Shown in pieces: positions 47,414-55,831 of a stretch of 59,664 bases of DNA. Position 1 is the stretch's first letter, and each line of letters begins with the position of its first letter. The notes under the pieces are model-generated. The model did not search any database and was not told the origin of the DNA. It was given only the letters and a program-made list of their open reading frames with translations. A program made the position numbers and the translations under genes. This DNA comes from a virus. The stretch spans positions 1-59,664 of IMG/VR virus record IMGVR_UViG_3300034198_013821; one strand, written 5' to 3'.

Positions 47414-50140
47414 TTACTTTTTTCTTAAAATTAATATATCAGTTCCAATTTGTGTTTTTTCAAAAATATTAGAAGGCAACCTATAAGCATCTACCAACTC
47501 GGCAATTTCAAATATTTGTTTTTTAATTTCGTTATACGCTATACCGTTTCTCATAAATGAACTTGGAATTAAATAAACTCCTAAACCGCCCTTTTTAAGC
47601 AAATGTAACGACTGCAAAATAAAAAAGTGTTCTACTTGACCTTTAAAACTAAAATAGCTTGAATATAAGCCAGAAAACTTACCGTAAGGAGGGTTTGCTA
47701 CAACTAAATCAAAAGGTGCGTTCTTTAACCACGTTTCAGTTCCTTTTCTATTAAGTAATGTATTAAATCGAGGTTCTTTTAAAAATGCTTTTTCAAAATT
47801 GAAGTTATGCAACTCGGCATTTGGAAATTCTCTTTCAAGTATTTTAAAATTATCTTTACTAATCTCAAAAGCAGTAATATTAGCATCTTTTAAATTTTTA
47901 ATTAATCTACCGCTTCCCGTTGCTGGTTCTAAAACATTTCCACCTTTAAATCCATAATGTTGTGCTAAAGCTAACATTTTATCAGCAACTATTTGAGGTG
48001 TGAAAAATTCGTATAACTTACCTTTGCCTTGCTTACTACCTTCGGATTCAAAAGACTTTTCTTTTTTAGAACCTAAATTATCTTTTTTCGGTTCGTCTTT
48101 GATTTCATTTTCAAGCGCTAACCTACCATTTTTTATTTCTTCAAGAAATTTTACTCCCGACATTGGTTGAGTTTTCATTATTCCTTTATCGTCTGAAATA
48201 AAAAGATTTACAAAATAACCTCTACGCTTGTCAAATTCTAATTTTACTCTTGCTTTTAAATTTAAGTTACCTATTTTGTAATCTAAAATTTTACCATCAA
48301 AATCTTTAATTTCAGTAATAGGACAAAGTGAGTAATGTTCCATTTCTTTTATTGGAAGCGGTTTTGAATAAGTTACAACACCATATTGATAATTTTGTTG
48401 AGTAAACCTCAAAAAGTTATCTTTTGGGTATGTTCCAATATCAAACGGTCTAACTGTTAAAACATATTCGTATTCATTGTCAATCGCACCACCATCGGCA
48501 TATATACCACTATAGCCACCTACTGCACCATCTACTTCAACATCAAGTAAATCATTGTAATTGTTCAAATCCCTTGAAGGACTGTTACCGCTTTTGGCAT
48601 CTTTAACTAAACTTTCAGTTTTCCCACCATTAGCCATTTTTTCAAAATTATAGTTTTTGTAATTTCTGTCTTTAAAGTTTTTTGATTTGAATATTTTTGA
48701 ATCTCTATTATCCGAATCCTCTGTAATTTCAGCGTAATATTCTATATGGTTTGGCGTTTCAATAGTAAAATTATAAACTTCAAATCCGTTTTTTGTTTCT
48801 CCTTTAAAAGTTCCAGTAGTCCACCTATTAGTATTATTCCATCTTGCATCAACTTTACTCCCTATTTTTGGTAAATTTTGTTTAACTTCTCCACCTTTTT
48901 TGTAAATACCTTTTTTTTCTGGATATAATTCATAATATCTTTTTTCAGTACCTATCCATAAAGGAATTTTTGAATTTTCTATTTCATTGTTTTCAATGTA
49001 ATTGTGAACATCTTTTTCATTGTGAAAAACTTTATCTACATTTTCAATAAAAATATTATTTCTATTTTCGGAAGTCGTATAAACGCTCAATCCTAAATAA
49101 GTGTGGTATCTATTATTTTCATTATGATTAGATTCTCTAACATTAGAAACTCTATCATATAATTGTAAATCTTTTTTGGTTAAATCTGAAATATTATCTA
49201 AACTTCCACCTTTTTTCAACCCAGCTTTTTTAAGTAAAGTATAATATTCTGGATTTTCAAATAAATGGTCTTTTACAATTTTCATTTGTTCACGTTTGCT
49301 TGAAGTGTGTTCGCTTTCCGCTTCCATACCTAAACGAACTTGTTTTTTTAATTCAGCTAAAGGCACTTGATGAATATCCGTAATATCCCTTAATGAAAAA
49401 CTTTCGGCTAAATGACCGCCACTTTTATATTCTTCTTCTTCTTCATATCCGTAATCTCCAGCAGTATTTAATGCTCTAAAACTTTCCGAATCTATTGAAT
49501 AACATTGCTCTTGACTTAATTCATCAGTTACCTCTGTTAATTCACTTTGTAATTTATCTTGTTCAGATATTAATTTTGCTCTTTCTTTAAAAGACAAATC
49601 CCCATCGTATGAATAGACATCATTACCCAAATTCATTTTTTCTATTTCTAAAATCCTATTTGATAGTTTTTTAACTTTATTTATAATTCTTAATGGCACT
49701 TTAAGTAAATGACCTCCACCATTCATTTGCATCATAATTTCGTGGTCTGTCATAGTCTTACCACCGTACTTGTAACTTGCTCCAGTATGTTTAATGCTTT
49801 TAGGCATTTCCCCACCATCGGCAAAAGAAACACCGCCACCACGTTTATTTATTTCTGATAAAATTTCACGGTTCGTGAGCATCTTGCCTTCAAACTCTCT
49901 TTTTGTAGTATCGCTTACCGCTGGGGCAGTAATAACAACTTCTCCACCTTGCATCTCAAGTGGTTGCCCAGTTGATTTATTAACTGCTTTAATACCGCCT
50001 TCTGCGTGAGTTCTACCAACTAAATAGCCAGACAAAGAACCCTTGTTGTGTATCATTGTTTGACCTTCTCTTTTACCAACAAGCACACCACCAGTCGGAG
50101 TTGCTTCTGCTTTATTTTCGGTTAAATTTTCTTTTCTCAT
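47414..50140 (-). CDS. GG-motif protein fused to N6-adenine DNA methylase, 908 aa
   Basis: I start it at 50140 (MRKENLTENK), not further upstream, because the promoter -7 box lies at 50161. N-terminus: GKREGQTMIHNKGSLSGYLV and TNREILSEINKRGGGVSFAD, a block known from large Bacteroidota phage and plasmid proteins. The middle carries GG motifs (FADGGEM, YKSGGHL, YADGGAI, MANGGKT). C-terminal 250 residues: FFTPQIVADKML, EPATGSGR (about 738), ANPPYGK (NPPY, about 815), the amino-methylase signature of type I/IIG-like enzymes without a nuclease. It methylates adenine and could protect virus DNA. No restriction endonuclease is near. Confidence 0.82.
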   Translation of the reverse strand: MRKENLTENKAEATPTGGVLVGKREGQTMIHNKGSLSGYLVGRTHAEGGIKAVNKSTGQPLEMQGGEVVITAPAVSDTTKREFEGKMLTNREILSEINKRGGGVSFADGGEMPKSIKHTGASYKYGGKTMTDHEIMMQMNGGGHLLKVPLRIINKVKKLSNRILEIEKMNLGNDVYSYDGDLSFKERAKLISEQDKLQSELTEVTDELSQEQCYSIDSESFRALNTAGDYGYEEEEEYKSGGHLAESFSLRDITDIHQVPLAELKKQVRLGMEAESEHTSSKREQMKIVKDHLFENPEYYTLLKKAGLKKGGSLDNISDLTKKDLQLYDRVSNVRESNHNENNRYHTYLGLSVYTTSENRNNIFIENVDKVFHNEKDVHNYIENNEIENSKIPLWIGTEKRYYELYPEKKGIYKKGGEVKQNLPKIGSKVDARWNNTNRWTTGTFKGETKNGFEVYNFTIETPNHIEYYAEITEDSDNRDSKIFKSKNFKDRNYKNYNFEKMANGGKTESLVKDAKSGNSPSRDLNNYNDLLDVEVDGAVGGYSGIYADGGAIDNEYEYVLTVRPFDIGTYPKDNFLRFTQQNYQYGVVTYSKPLPIKEMEHYSLCPITEIKDFDGKILDYKIGNLNLKARVKLEFDKRRGYFVNLFISDDKGIMKTQPMSGVKFLEEIKNGRLALENEIKDEPKKDNLGSKKEKSFESEGSKQGKGKLYEFFTPQIVADKMLALAQHYGFKGGNVLEPATGSGRLIKNLKDANITAFEISKDNFKILEREFPNAELHNFNFEKAFLKEPRFNTLLNRKGTETWLKNAPFDLVVANPPYGKFSGLYSSYFSFKGQVEHFFILQSLHLLKKGGLGVYLIPSSFMRNGIAYNEIKKQIFEIAELVDAYRLPSNIFEKTQIGTDILILRKK

Positions 50141-50160
50141 ATTTTTATCATAATAAAAAA

Positions 50161-50190
50161 CAAATATAATCAATGTAATTGAAACTACAA
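50161..50190 (-). promoter_or_regulatory. Promoter of the methylase/helicase unit
   Basis: Minus strand TATATTTG (50161-50168) with TTG (50188-50190) 19 bases upstream: both consensus boxes at the exact spacing, 21 bases before the chosen start. Confidence 0.82.
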
Positions 50191-50281
50191 AAATATATTA
50201 TTTAAAATAAAAATTTAAAAGTTCTTTTAGGTTTAAATAATAACTTGAACAACAGTTAGTTTTCTTTTAATTTTACTATCA

Positions 50282-50314
50282 TTTGTAATATTATTTATTT
50301 TTTAGTTACATTTG
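50282..50314 (+). promoter_or_regulatory. Strong plus-strand promoter for the 37-aa gene
   Basis: TTTG (50282-50285), 21 bases, TACATTTG (50307-50314): full Bacteroidota promoter. Start codon at 50345, 31 bases downstream. Divergent from the methylase promoter. Confidence 0.82.
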
Positions 50315-50344
50315 TTCAATTAATATTAATTAAAATTAGAAATT

Positions 50345-50458
50345 ATGTCAGATTTATTCAACATCAAAAGTCCAAATTATCTTGGTGGAGTTAATGTCCA
50401 CAACACTTTGGCTTTGTTAGGGATAGGTTATTTAGTGTGGAAAGCATACAAAAAATAA
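50345..50458 (+). CDS. Isolated 37-aa membrane miniprotein
   Basis: MSDLFNIKSPNYLGGVNVHN followed by a membrane helix (TLALLGIGYLVWKAY, residues 21-35) and KK tail. Same C-terminal-anchor design as virion proteins on the other strand. It has a full promoter and a strong terminator of its own and is flanked by leftward genes, which points to strong, separate expression; an abundant virion membrane protein is likely. The A/T-rich leader ATTAGAAATT precedes ATG. Confidence 0.75.
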   Translation: MSDLFNIKSPNYLGGVNVHNTLALLGIGYLVWKAYKK

Positions 50459-50480
50459 TATCTCTTTAGAAAGGAAAAAG

Positions 50481-50511
50481 AAAAAGCCACTCAATCCGAG
50501 TGGCTTTTTTT
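50481..50511 (+). terminator. Strong terminator of the 37-aa gene
   Basis: Twelve-base perfect stem AAAAAGCCACTC/GAGTGGCTTTTT with a 5-base loop and T-run. The strongest hairpin I see in the window. The gap from here to 50680 holds no gene I can support. Confidence 0.9.
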
Positions 50512-50680
50512 CGTTAATGCTAAAAACTATACAATCCTTCTAAAAAAACATCAACTTCCTACTTACTATATACTTGGCTCGGCTATCCACGATTATACGC
50601 ATTTTATCTGAAACTTCAATAGATTGTTGACTGCCCACTTCTACCTACTCAAATAGTTTTTTTTTAAAAAAAATTAAGTA

Positions 50681-51400
50681 TTAAAACTTAAAATTCAATG
50701 ATGTATTTAACGTAATATTGTTGTAATCAATGATGTAAGAATCTCTAAAACTAGAATTTTGATTGTCGATATTAACTACTTGATTTTCAATTAAAAATGA
50801 CCCTTTAAAATATTCTGCATCAATACCTAAAAATATGTTCTTTGTCAATTTAATAGACAACCCAGCGGATGTAGTATATACAAATGAATTTGTTTTCGCT
50901 TCTTCTAGCGTGACAAAAAATCCAGATGTGCTTTGAAAATTTTCTTTAGGAGAAACAAAACCTCCGCTTCCACCATATATTTTAAGAGATAGATTTAATT
51001 TTTTTCTTTTATCAAGATATTTATTATATGAAATACCTAATAAATAAGATGAAAGTTCATATTTATTAGCACTTGAACTCCAGCTCCCTAACGAACTTGG
51101 CAATGAATTAGATATGTCTTTTGAATCAGAATCTAAGTTGTCATAAGGATTGTTTATTTTTGAGTATTTTAACTCTAACGCAATAAAATGACTTTGTTTA
51201 GTAGATATTTCTCTTGCATACGAAAAAGAAATATTTGAACCATTTGAAGCGTAAACATCCCCTTCTGGATTGGATGTAAAACTGGGAACTGAAATTCCGT
51301 AAGATACAGAAATGTTGTTTTTTAAAGGTTTAATGTCTTGTGAGTTCACAAACATTGGAAAAACTAACAATAATACAAGTAACATTTTTTTTGTTTTCAT
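50681..51400 (-). CDS. Outer-membrane beta-barrel protein, 239 aa
   Basis: Signal peptide (residues 1-20, KMLLVLLLVFPMFVNSQ with cleavage near NSQ-D), then repeated beta strands ending in aromatic C-terminus (LNTSLNFKF), typical of a small outer-membrane porin-like barrel (OmpA/OprF-type domain) of Flavobacteriia. Unusual in a virus; may alter the host surface, for example blocking superinfection. Likely acquired from a host. It has a candidate -7 box upstream and no neighbour in its unit. Confidence 0.8.
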   Translation of the reverse strand: MKTKKMLLVLLLVFPMFVNSQDIKPLKNNISVSYGISVPSFTSNPEGDVYASNGSNISFSYAREISTKQSHFIALELKYSKINNPYDNLDSDSKDISNSLPSSLGSWSSSANKYELSSYLLGISYNKYLDKRKKLNLSLKIYGGSGGFVSPKENFQSTSGFFVTLEEAKTNSFVYTTSAGLSIKLTKNIFLGIDAEYFKGSFLIENQVVNIDNQNSSFRDSYIIDYNNITLNTSLNFKF

Positions 51401-51433
51401 TTTTGATTTTTTTTAAGTTTAAATTTCTTAGAC

Positions 51434-51441
51434 CAAAGATA
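51434..51441 (-). promoter_or_regulatory. -7 box for the outer-membrane protein gene
   Basis: TATCTTTG on the minus strand, exact TAnnTTTG, 34 bases before the start. The TTG element is not at the usual place. The remaining 140 bases to the next gene hold no other feature I can support. Confidence 0.5.
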
Positions 51442-51579
51442 TATTTGTTTTTGGTACGTTTGTATTTTGGTTCGTTAAATTTTTGTTAATTATTTATTTT
51501 GTTAATTCAGTCATCGGAACTTCCCTACTTTATGTACAATTTTTCAGAAAGTTCCACTACTTACCATTAACGCAGTTTT

Positions 51580-52857
51580 TTATTTTACTAATTTGTCTAT
51601 AATCGCTTTGAATTGTTTTGCAATACCCTCCCACTTCATAGCGGAAACTTTGTTGTAAGCATTTTCTACTTTATCTTTTACCATTTCTTGTAATTCTAGT
51701 TGGTCGTTTGGCAAATTGTAAACAACCTCACATAAAGTTTTAACTTCCATTGGATTTGTAGTAAGTCTTATTTTTTCAAAGTCATTTACAAACACCGCTT
51801 GTTGGCTAAACATAAAATTCAAAGTGTTCTCTCCATTGTCGGTTATTTCCGTAATAGAAGTATGCTTTGGACAAACCACAAGTGTTTTTGTAGCCATTGC
51901 TTCGGTAATTGTCAATCCCCAACCTTCCGCAGTTGTAGTTGTAATAAAACAATCGAATGAATTGTAAATTTTATTCAATTCCTCTAAAGTACAACCTTTA
52001 TTTTCTGAATAGTCTTTTGGCAGTATTACATCTTTACCAACTTCTAATCCTACTCTATCACATAATCTGTAAATGTTTATTCCCATTGGGTCTAAAGGGT
52101 TGCAATGTAAATAAAGTAAGGCATTAGCACCGCTTGTGTGTTTGAACATAGCAAACCCCATAATTAAGCTACCAAAATCCTTTCTTACTTGATTTCTATT
52201 TACACTACCAAATACAAACACATCTTCACTTCCGAAAAGTTCTTTTTTTGCTTTTAGTTTATCAGCATCAGAATAAGGGTAAAAATCGCTTGTATTAGTT
52301 CCGTGCGGTATAATCTTAATCTTTTTGAATTGCGTGTCAGAAATCAAAGGTTTCATCACGCCTTTTGCGTATTGAGTGTATGTAATTACTTCATCAAAGA
52401 AATTTAAAACTTTTAAATCGGCTAATCTTGGCTCACTATCTATTGGAAAGTAAATCATTGATTTAAAGTTTGGTCGATTTTCTTTTCTTTTAGTGTTCTT
52501 TACTTCTAATAGTTGCTCCGACATTGCGTTAATTACCTCTACATCTTGTAAAAAAAACAAAGCGTCAAAGTCGTTTTGATAAATCAATTTCAGCAACTCT
52601 ATTCTTCTGTAAACATCTGCTCTTGTATCTTTGTCGCCAGTCTGTAAAGCTGGTATAACTTTTACGTTTGGTAGATAATCATAAGTTGCTTTGCTTCTGT
52701 CGTTAAGTCCAAAAATAACAATGCTTAATTTTTTGTCTTTTGCCCATTCATCTACAAGTTCTTTAGCTACTGCACCAAACCCAGTTGTGCAATTCCAATC
52801 AGCATATACTAATAATGATTTTTGTTTAACCTCTTTTTTGCGGTGTACGACTTTCAT
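51580..52857 (-). CDS. Glycosyltransferase family 4, 425 aa
   Basis: GT-B fold: SLLVYADWNCTTGFGAVA start, acceptor half, then FVFGSVNRNQVRKDFGSLI, and the GT4 signature TTTAEGWGLTITEAMA (EGxGLxxxEAM) followed by ITDNGEN. Transfers sugar from nucleotide sugar. Last gene of the glycan module; together with two GT2 and the LpxA-like gene it can modify host surface or virion glycan. Confidence 0.87.
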   Translation of the reverse strand: MKVVHRKKEVKQKSLLVYADWNCTTGFGAVAKELVDEWAKDKKLSIVIFGLNDRSKATYDYLPNVKVIPALQTGDKDTRADVYRRIELLKLIYQNDFDALFFLQDVEVINAMSEQLLEVKNTKRKENRPNFKSMIYFPIDSEPRLADLKVLNFFDEVITYTQYAKGVMKPLISDTQFKKIKIIPHGTNTSDFYPYSDADKLKAKKELFGSEDVFVFGSVNRNQVRKDFGSLIMGFAMFKHTSGANALLYLHCNPLDPMGINIYRLCDRVGLEVGKDVILPKDYSENKGCTLEELNKIYNSFDCFITTTTAEGWGLTITEAMATKTLVVCPKHTSITEITDNGENTLNFMFSQQAVFVNDFEKIRLTTNPMEVKTLCEVVYNLPNDQLELQEMVKDKVENAYNKVSAMKWEGIAKQFKAIIDKLVK

Positions 52858-52884
52858 AATTTGTTGTTTTTAAGTTTCTTATTG

Positions 52885-52892
52885 CAAATATA
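52885..52892 (-). promoter_or_regulatory. -7 box for the GT4 gene
   Basis: TATATTTG on the minus strand, 28 bases before the start codon. Upstream TTG not found; may be an internal promoter. Confidence 0.42.
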
Positions 52893-52897
52893 ATAAA

Positions 52898-53524
52898 TTA
52901 ATCTATTCCTTGTTCTCTCCTATCAGACAAACTCATAACATTATAAGTTGGAGGGCAATTTTCTGCTTTTTTGTGTTTACCATTCTGCATCATATTTTGT
53001 ATCAAAGCGAAATCATGACCATATTCTGCATCGTGAATAGGCATTTGTTTTAAAAAGTCAGTTCTTACGATTAATTCGCTATGCCCTATCATACCATATT
53101 GCAGTTGTGCATTTCTTATTGCGTTTCTCGGTGCGACAAAACTATCAAAATAAACAAAATCTAAATCAGTTCCTTCTATTTGAGAAAGGTAGTTCTCAAA
53201 ATGATTCGGTAATATAATGTCATCATTGGCAAAGAAAGTAAAGTATTTACCTTCTGCTAATCCTATGTTAATATTTGTAATTGCAAATCCGTGTCCTCCT
53301 TTATTTATTGGATTATTGGCTATATAAAAATGATTTCCTTTAGCTTGACAATCATTCACAATATCATTAAAATATCCACTATCAATAAAATCTTGCATTA
53401 CTGGACAACCATCTCCAATTACAAGTGCTTCCCAATTATTAGCGGTTTGATTGGCAATACATTCTATTGCTCTTATAGTTCTTTGCGGTCTGCCAAAGCA
53501 AGGCATTGATACTGTTAATCTCAT
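52898..53524 (-). CDS. Glycosyltransferase family 2, 208 aa
   Basis: GT-A start MRLTVSMPCFGRPQRTIRAI, NWEALVIGDGCPV (first Asp), FFANDDIILPNHFE (DxD-like ANDD), and a C-terminal RREQG. Short but complete GT2 domain. Next gene overlaps its start. Confidence 0.82.
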   Translation of the reverse strand: MRLTVSMPCFGRPQRTIRAIECIANQTANNWEALVIGDGCPVMQDFIDSGYFNDIVNDCQAKGNHFYIANNPINKGGHGFAITNINIGLAEGKYFTFFANDDIILPNHFENYLSQIEGTDLDFVYFDSFVAPRNAIRNAQLQYGMIGHSELIVRTDFLKQMPIHDAEYGHDFALIQNMMQNGKHKKAENCPPTYNVMSLSDRREQGID

Positions 53525-53751
53525 AGTTGTTTTTCTTTTTTATATTCTATTTCTTGTATTCCAGATGGATATGCAATTAATACAAATTCTTCATTAAAAT
53601 AATTCTCGTATTCGATTTTAAATCTTCCGTTTGACATTTGTGTTATTATGCAATAAGGTTCATAAACTCCTTTGTGGCAATCTCTTTTTTGAACTCCTTT
53701 AGGTCTTGGAACATAATTAACTCCGCAAACTCTTATGTAATGTAATTCCAT
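53521..53751 (-). CDS. Hypothetical protein in the glycan module, 76 aa
   Basis: Beta-rich small protein with three Cys (IRVCGVNY, KRDCHKG, EPYCIIT) that may bind metal. Overlaps GT2 by 4 bases. No family. Confidence 0.62.
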   Translation of the reverse strand: MELHYIRVCGVNYVPRPKGVQKRDCHKGVYEPYCIITQMSNGRFKIEYENYFNEEFVLIAYPSGIQEIEYKKEKQL

Positions 53752-53755
53752 AATT

Positions 53756-53836
53756 TTATTTATCTTTTTTCACATATCCAACTAACACAAACTTTCCGTA
53801 GCACCATTTGTAGTATGGTATTTCATCTTCTTTCAT
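53756..53836 (-). CDS. Very small hypothetical protein, 26 aa
   Basis: MKEDEIPYYKWCYGKFVLVG and VKKDK; starts in the ATGA overlap with the upstream LpxA-like gene and ends just before the next. Aromatic-rich. Supported by overlap only. Confidence 0.4.
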   Translation of the reverse strand: MKEDEIPYYKWCYGKFVLVGYVKKDK

Positions 53837-54516
53837 AACTCCAAACTTTCAAATACATTACAAATTCTGTTTACCGCTTCTCCAGTAAAGTTTTGTTTAT
53901 GATAATCATTTTCCTTTATGTACTTGGCTGGATTGCCAACGTAAACTCCAAAGCATTGTGGTTGTAGTTTTTTAGGTATGATAGCACCCATACCAATCAT
54001 TGCGTAACTTCCTATTTTAGAAAATTGATGACAAATGCTCCCTAAACCCATATTTACCGAATAACCCAATAGGGAATGACCGCCAATTAATACATTACAA
54101 CTAATTGTGCAATTATCATAAATCGTTGAATCGTGTCCAACGTGGCTACCTCTTAGCATAATGATATTATTGTATAATATGGTTGGTTTCTCGCATCCAG
54201 CGTTAATAGTTACATATTCACGAATTACGTTATTATTTCCAATTTCAACCCCTTTGTTTGGCTCTCCAAAGAACTCTTTGTGTTCTGGTTCTGTACCGAT
54301 TGAACAAAACGCTTCAAATCGGTTGTTACTTCCTATTTTAGTGTTGCCAGTTATTACACAAAAAGCACCAATGTAATTATCATCTCCTAACTGAACATCA
54401 TCTCCAATAATTGCAGTAGGGTGTATGAAGTTGCCACCACCTCTAATTATAAATTTATAACTTCCGTTAAGAGTTGAGTGTTGATTTTTGTTTTGATATG
54501 GTGTAGTATCTTCCAT
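53833..54516 (-). CDS. LpxA-like hexapeptide acyltransferase, 227 aa
   Basis: Left-handed beta-helix repeats (IHPTAIIGDDVQLGDDNYIG) and LpxA-specific signatures: SHVGHDSTIYDNC (catalytic His region, like HVAHDC) and ICHQFSKIGSYAMIG (like VHQFCxIGxxxMxGG). LpxA adds the first acyl chain to UDP-GlcNAc in lipid A synthesis. Slightly shorter than E. coli LpxA (262). It could acylate a sugar in the host surface glycan, or sit on the virus glycan path; not seen in ordinary phages. Confidence 0.85.
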   Translation of the reverse strand: MEDTTPYQNKNQHSTLNGSYKFIIRGGGNFIHPTAIIGDDVQLGDDNYIGAFCVITGNTKIGSNNRFEAFCSIGTEPEHKEFFGEPNKGVEIGNNNVIREYVTINAGCEKPTILYNNIIMLRGSHVGHDSTIYDNCTISCNVLIGGHSLLGYSVNMGLGSICHQFSKIGSYAMIGMGAIIPKKLQPQCFGVYVGNPAKYIKENDYHKQNFTGEAVNRICNVFESLEL

Positions 54517-54518
54517 AA

Positions 54519-54611
54519 TTATTGATTTAAAATTTTAAAAAGAAATATTAAAAACGCAAAAAATAACAACCACATAAGAATTTCTATAATTAATCTTTTA
54601 ATTTTTTTCAT
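54519..54611 (-). CDS. Miniprotein with membrane helix, 30 aa
   Basis: MKKIKRLIIEILMWLLFFAF and LIFLFKILNQ: almost all hydrophobic, so a membrane peptide. Gaps of 2 bases on both sides. Low-weight evidence. Confidence 0.5.
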   Translation of the reverse strand: MKKIKRLIIEILMWLLFFAFLIFLFKILNQ

Positions 54612-54613
54612 AG

Positions 54614-55252
54614 CTATTTATTAAATTTTGTTATGTATTTTTCCTCTGTTGGTAATCCACCCCACATATCAATATACATTGCTCTGTTTTGCGAAAAACG
54701 ATTGTTTAGAATTGGGTCTTTGGCTATCGTCATTGAATTTCTATATACAATTGGGTCTAAAAAAGAAGTCCACGATTTTTTAGCATTTACTAAAGTCATT
54801 TTGTAATCAAATGAATTGTCCTCAAAATATGCTGGGAAAAACTCCTCATCAAACTTACCAGCTTTTTTCCAAATATCAACTCTTAAAATAAAACTGCACC
54901 AATTTTGAAAAGAATTAATAAAGTCGGCATCTTGATTATTTCTTAAAATCATTTTTATTTCGTGTTCGGTTCTACCTAAAACTATATCATCATTAAGCAT
55001 TAAAACGTGTGTAGCTTTCATTTTATCGGCATAATCCATTAGCATATTCCAACTTTTAGCAACCCCCAAATTTTCACTTGGTCGATATATCATAAAGTTT
55101 TCCTCTCTTGTAATTATATTTTGTTTACCATTATCGCAAATTGCAATATGCGTTTCTTTAAAATCCTCAAAATATTTTTCTAACGCTTCATTAAGTAGGT
55201 CTGCTCTATTAAGAGTTGGTATAGCTACTATTAGTTTAAATTCTTGGCTCAT
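54614..55252 (-). CDS. Glycosyltransferase family 2, 212 aa
   Basis: LIVAIPTLNRADLLNEAL start, HIAICDNGK (Asp), VLMLNDDIVLGR (LNDD, metal motif) and a C-terminal catalytic region (FFPAYFEDNSFDYK, Glu-Asp). Typical GT-A fold GT2. First gene of the glycan module. Confidence 0.86.
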   Translation of the reverse strand: MSQEFKLIVAIPTLNRADLLNEALEKYFEDFKETHIAICDNGKQNIITREENFMIYRPSENLGVAKSWNMLMDYADKMKATHVLMLNDDIVLGRTEHEIKMILRNNQDADFINSFQNWCSFILRVDIWKKAGKFDEEFFPAYFEDNSFDYKMTLVNAKKSWTSFLDPIVYRNSMTIAKDPILNNRFSQNRAMYIDMWGGLPTEEKYITKFNK

Positions 55253-55258
55253 TGTGTT

Positions 55259-55390
55259 TTAATTTTCTTGTTCGTATGCTTTTTTACATTGTTTATTGCA
55301 GTAGGTTTTTTCACAAGTTTCTCCGCAGTAGGCACATTCGTTTTCGGTAATTTCTGGCAAATCTTGCTTCCAATCATCGTAGTTTTCCAT
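55259..55390 (-). CDS. Small zinc-finger protein, 43 aa
   Basis: Two CxxC-type pairs: CAYC, and CEKTYCNKQC with a further Cys; acidic N-terminus. A zinc ribbon/MYND-like miniprotein. Lies between the glycan module and tRNA-Gln. DNA or protein binding is possible. Confidence 0.62.
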   Translation of the reverse strand: MENYDDWKQDLPEITENECAYCGETCEKTYCNKQCKKAYEQEN

Positions 55391-55415
55391 AGTTTTATTG
55401 TTGTTTAATTTTTTG

Positions 55416-55486
55416 TTGGTTTACAAGGACTCGAACCTTGAAAGACTGCACCAAAAACAGTTGTGTTACCATTACACCATAAACCA
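55416..55486 (-). tRNA. tRNA-Gln (anticodon TTG)
   Basis: On the minus strand TGGTTTA/TAAACCA forms the 7-bp acceptor stem; the anticodon arm ACTGT-TTTTGGT-GCAGT has TTG at positions 34-36; the T arm is CAAGG-TTCGAGT-CCTTG. CCA is not encoded. It decodes CAA, abundant in this AT-rich genome. It is the only tRNA I found. Confidence 0.92.
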
Positions 55487-55489
55487 ATT

Positions 55490-55795
55490 TTATTCTTGTA
55501 TCTCTCCAGTAAACATATCAACTGAATATTGCTTTGTTCCCTTTTGAGTTATACATATTTTTTGAACGATTGCACTTGTATTGTAACGACCATTAAACTC
55601 TTTTGATTTTAAGTAATATGTTATTTTTACATAATCCCCTTTTTCAACTCTTAATTGGCATAGCAACGCTTTGATTTCAGTAAAACAAACAAACGCAACT
55701 GGCAAATAAATCTCGTCTTTTTTTACCCTAATTACAACTTGTGTAACCATATCGGTTGCACTAATTATGTTCATTATTTTACCAATTACAACCAT
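55490..55795 (-). CDS. OB-fold single-strand DNA-binding-like protein, 101 aa
   Basis: Beta strands GKIMNIISATDMVTQVVIRV, VAFVCFTEI, GDYVKITYYLKSKEF and C-terminal acidic tail (VDMFTGEIQE) follow a small SSB/PriB-type OB-fold. Next to the replication initiator genes. It may coat single strands in replication or recombination with RecT. Confidence 0.7.
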   Translation of the reverse strand: MVVIGKIMNIISATDMVTQVVIRVKKDEIYLPVAFVCFTEIKALLCQLRVEKGDYVKITYYLKSKEFNGRYNTSAIVQKICITQKGTKQYSVDMFTGEIQE

Positions 55796-55831
55796 ATCAA
55801 AAAATATTATATGTAAAATTAAATATTATTT

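Noticed and set aside
42204-50140. DISARM/BREX-like defence island
   Set aside because: A SNF2 helicase and a methylase are present, but no other DISARM or BREX genes (DUF1998, PLD, PglZ, BrxC). GG motifs and virus context fit a DarB-type set better.
50514-50680. Small RNA or riboswitch in the gap after the terminator
   Set aside because: No stable structure or conserved aptamer is visible to me; too little evidence.
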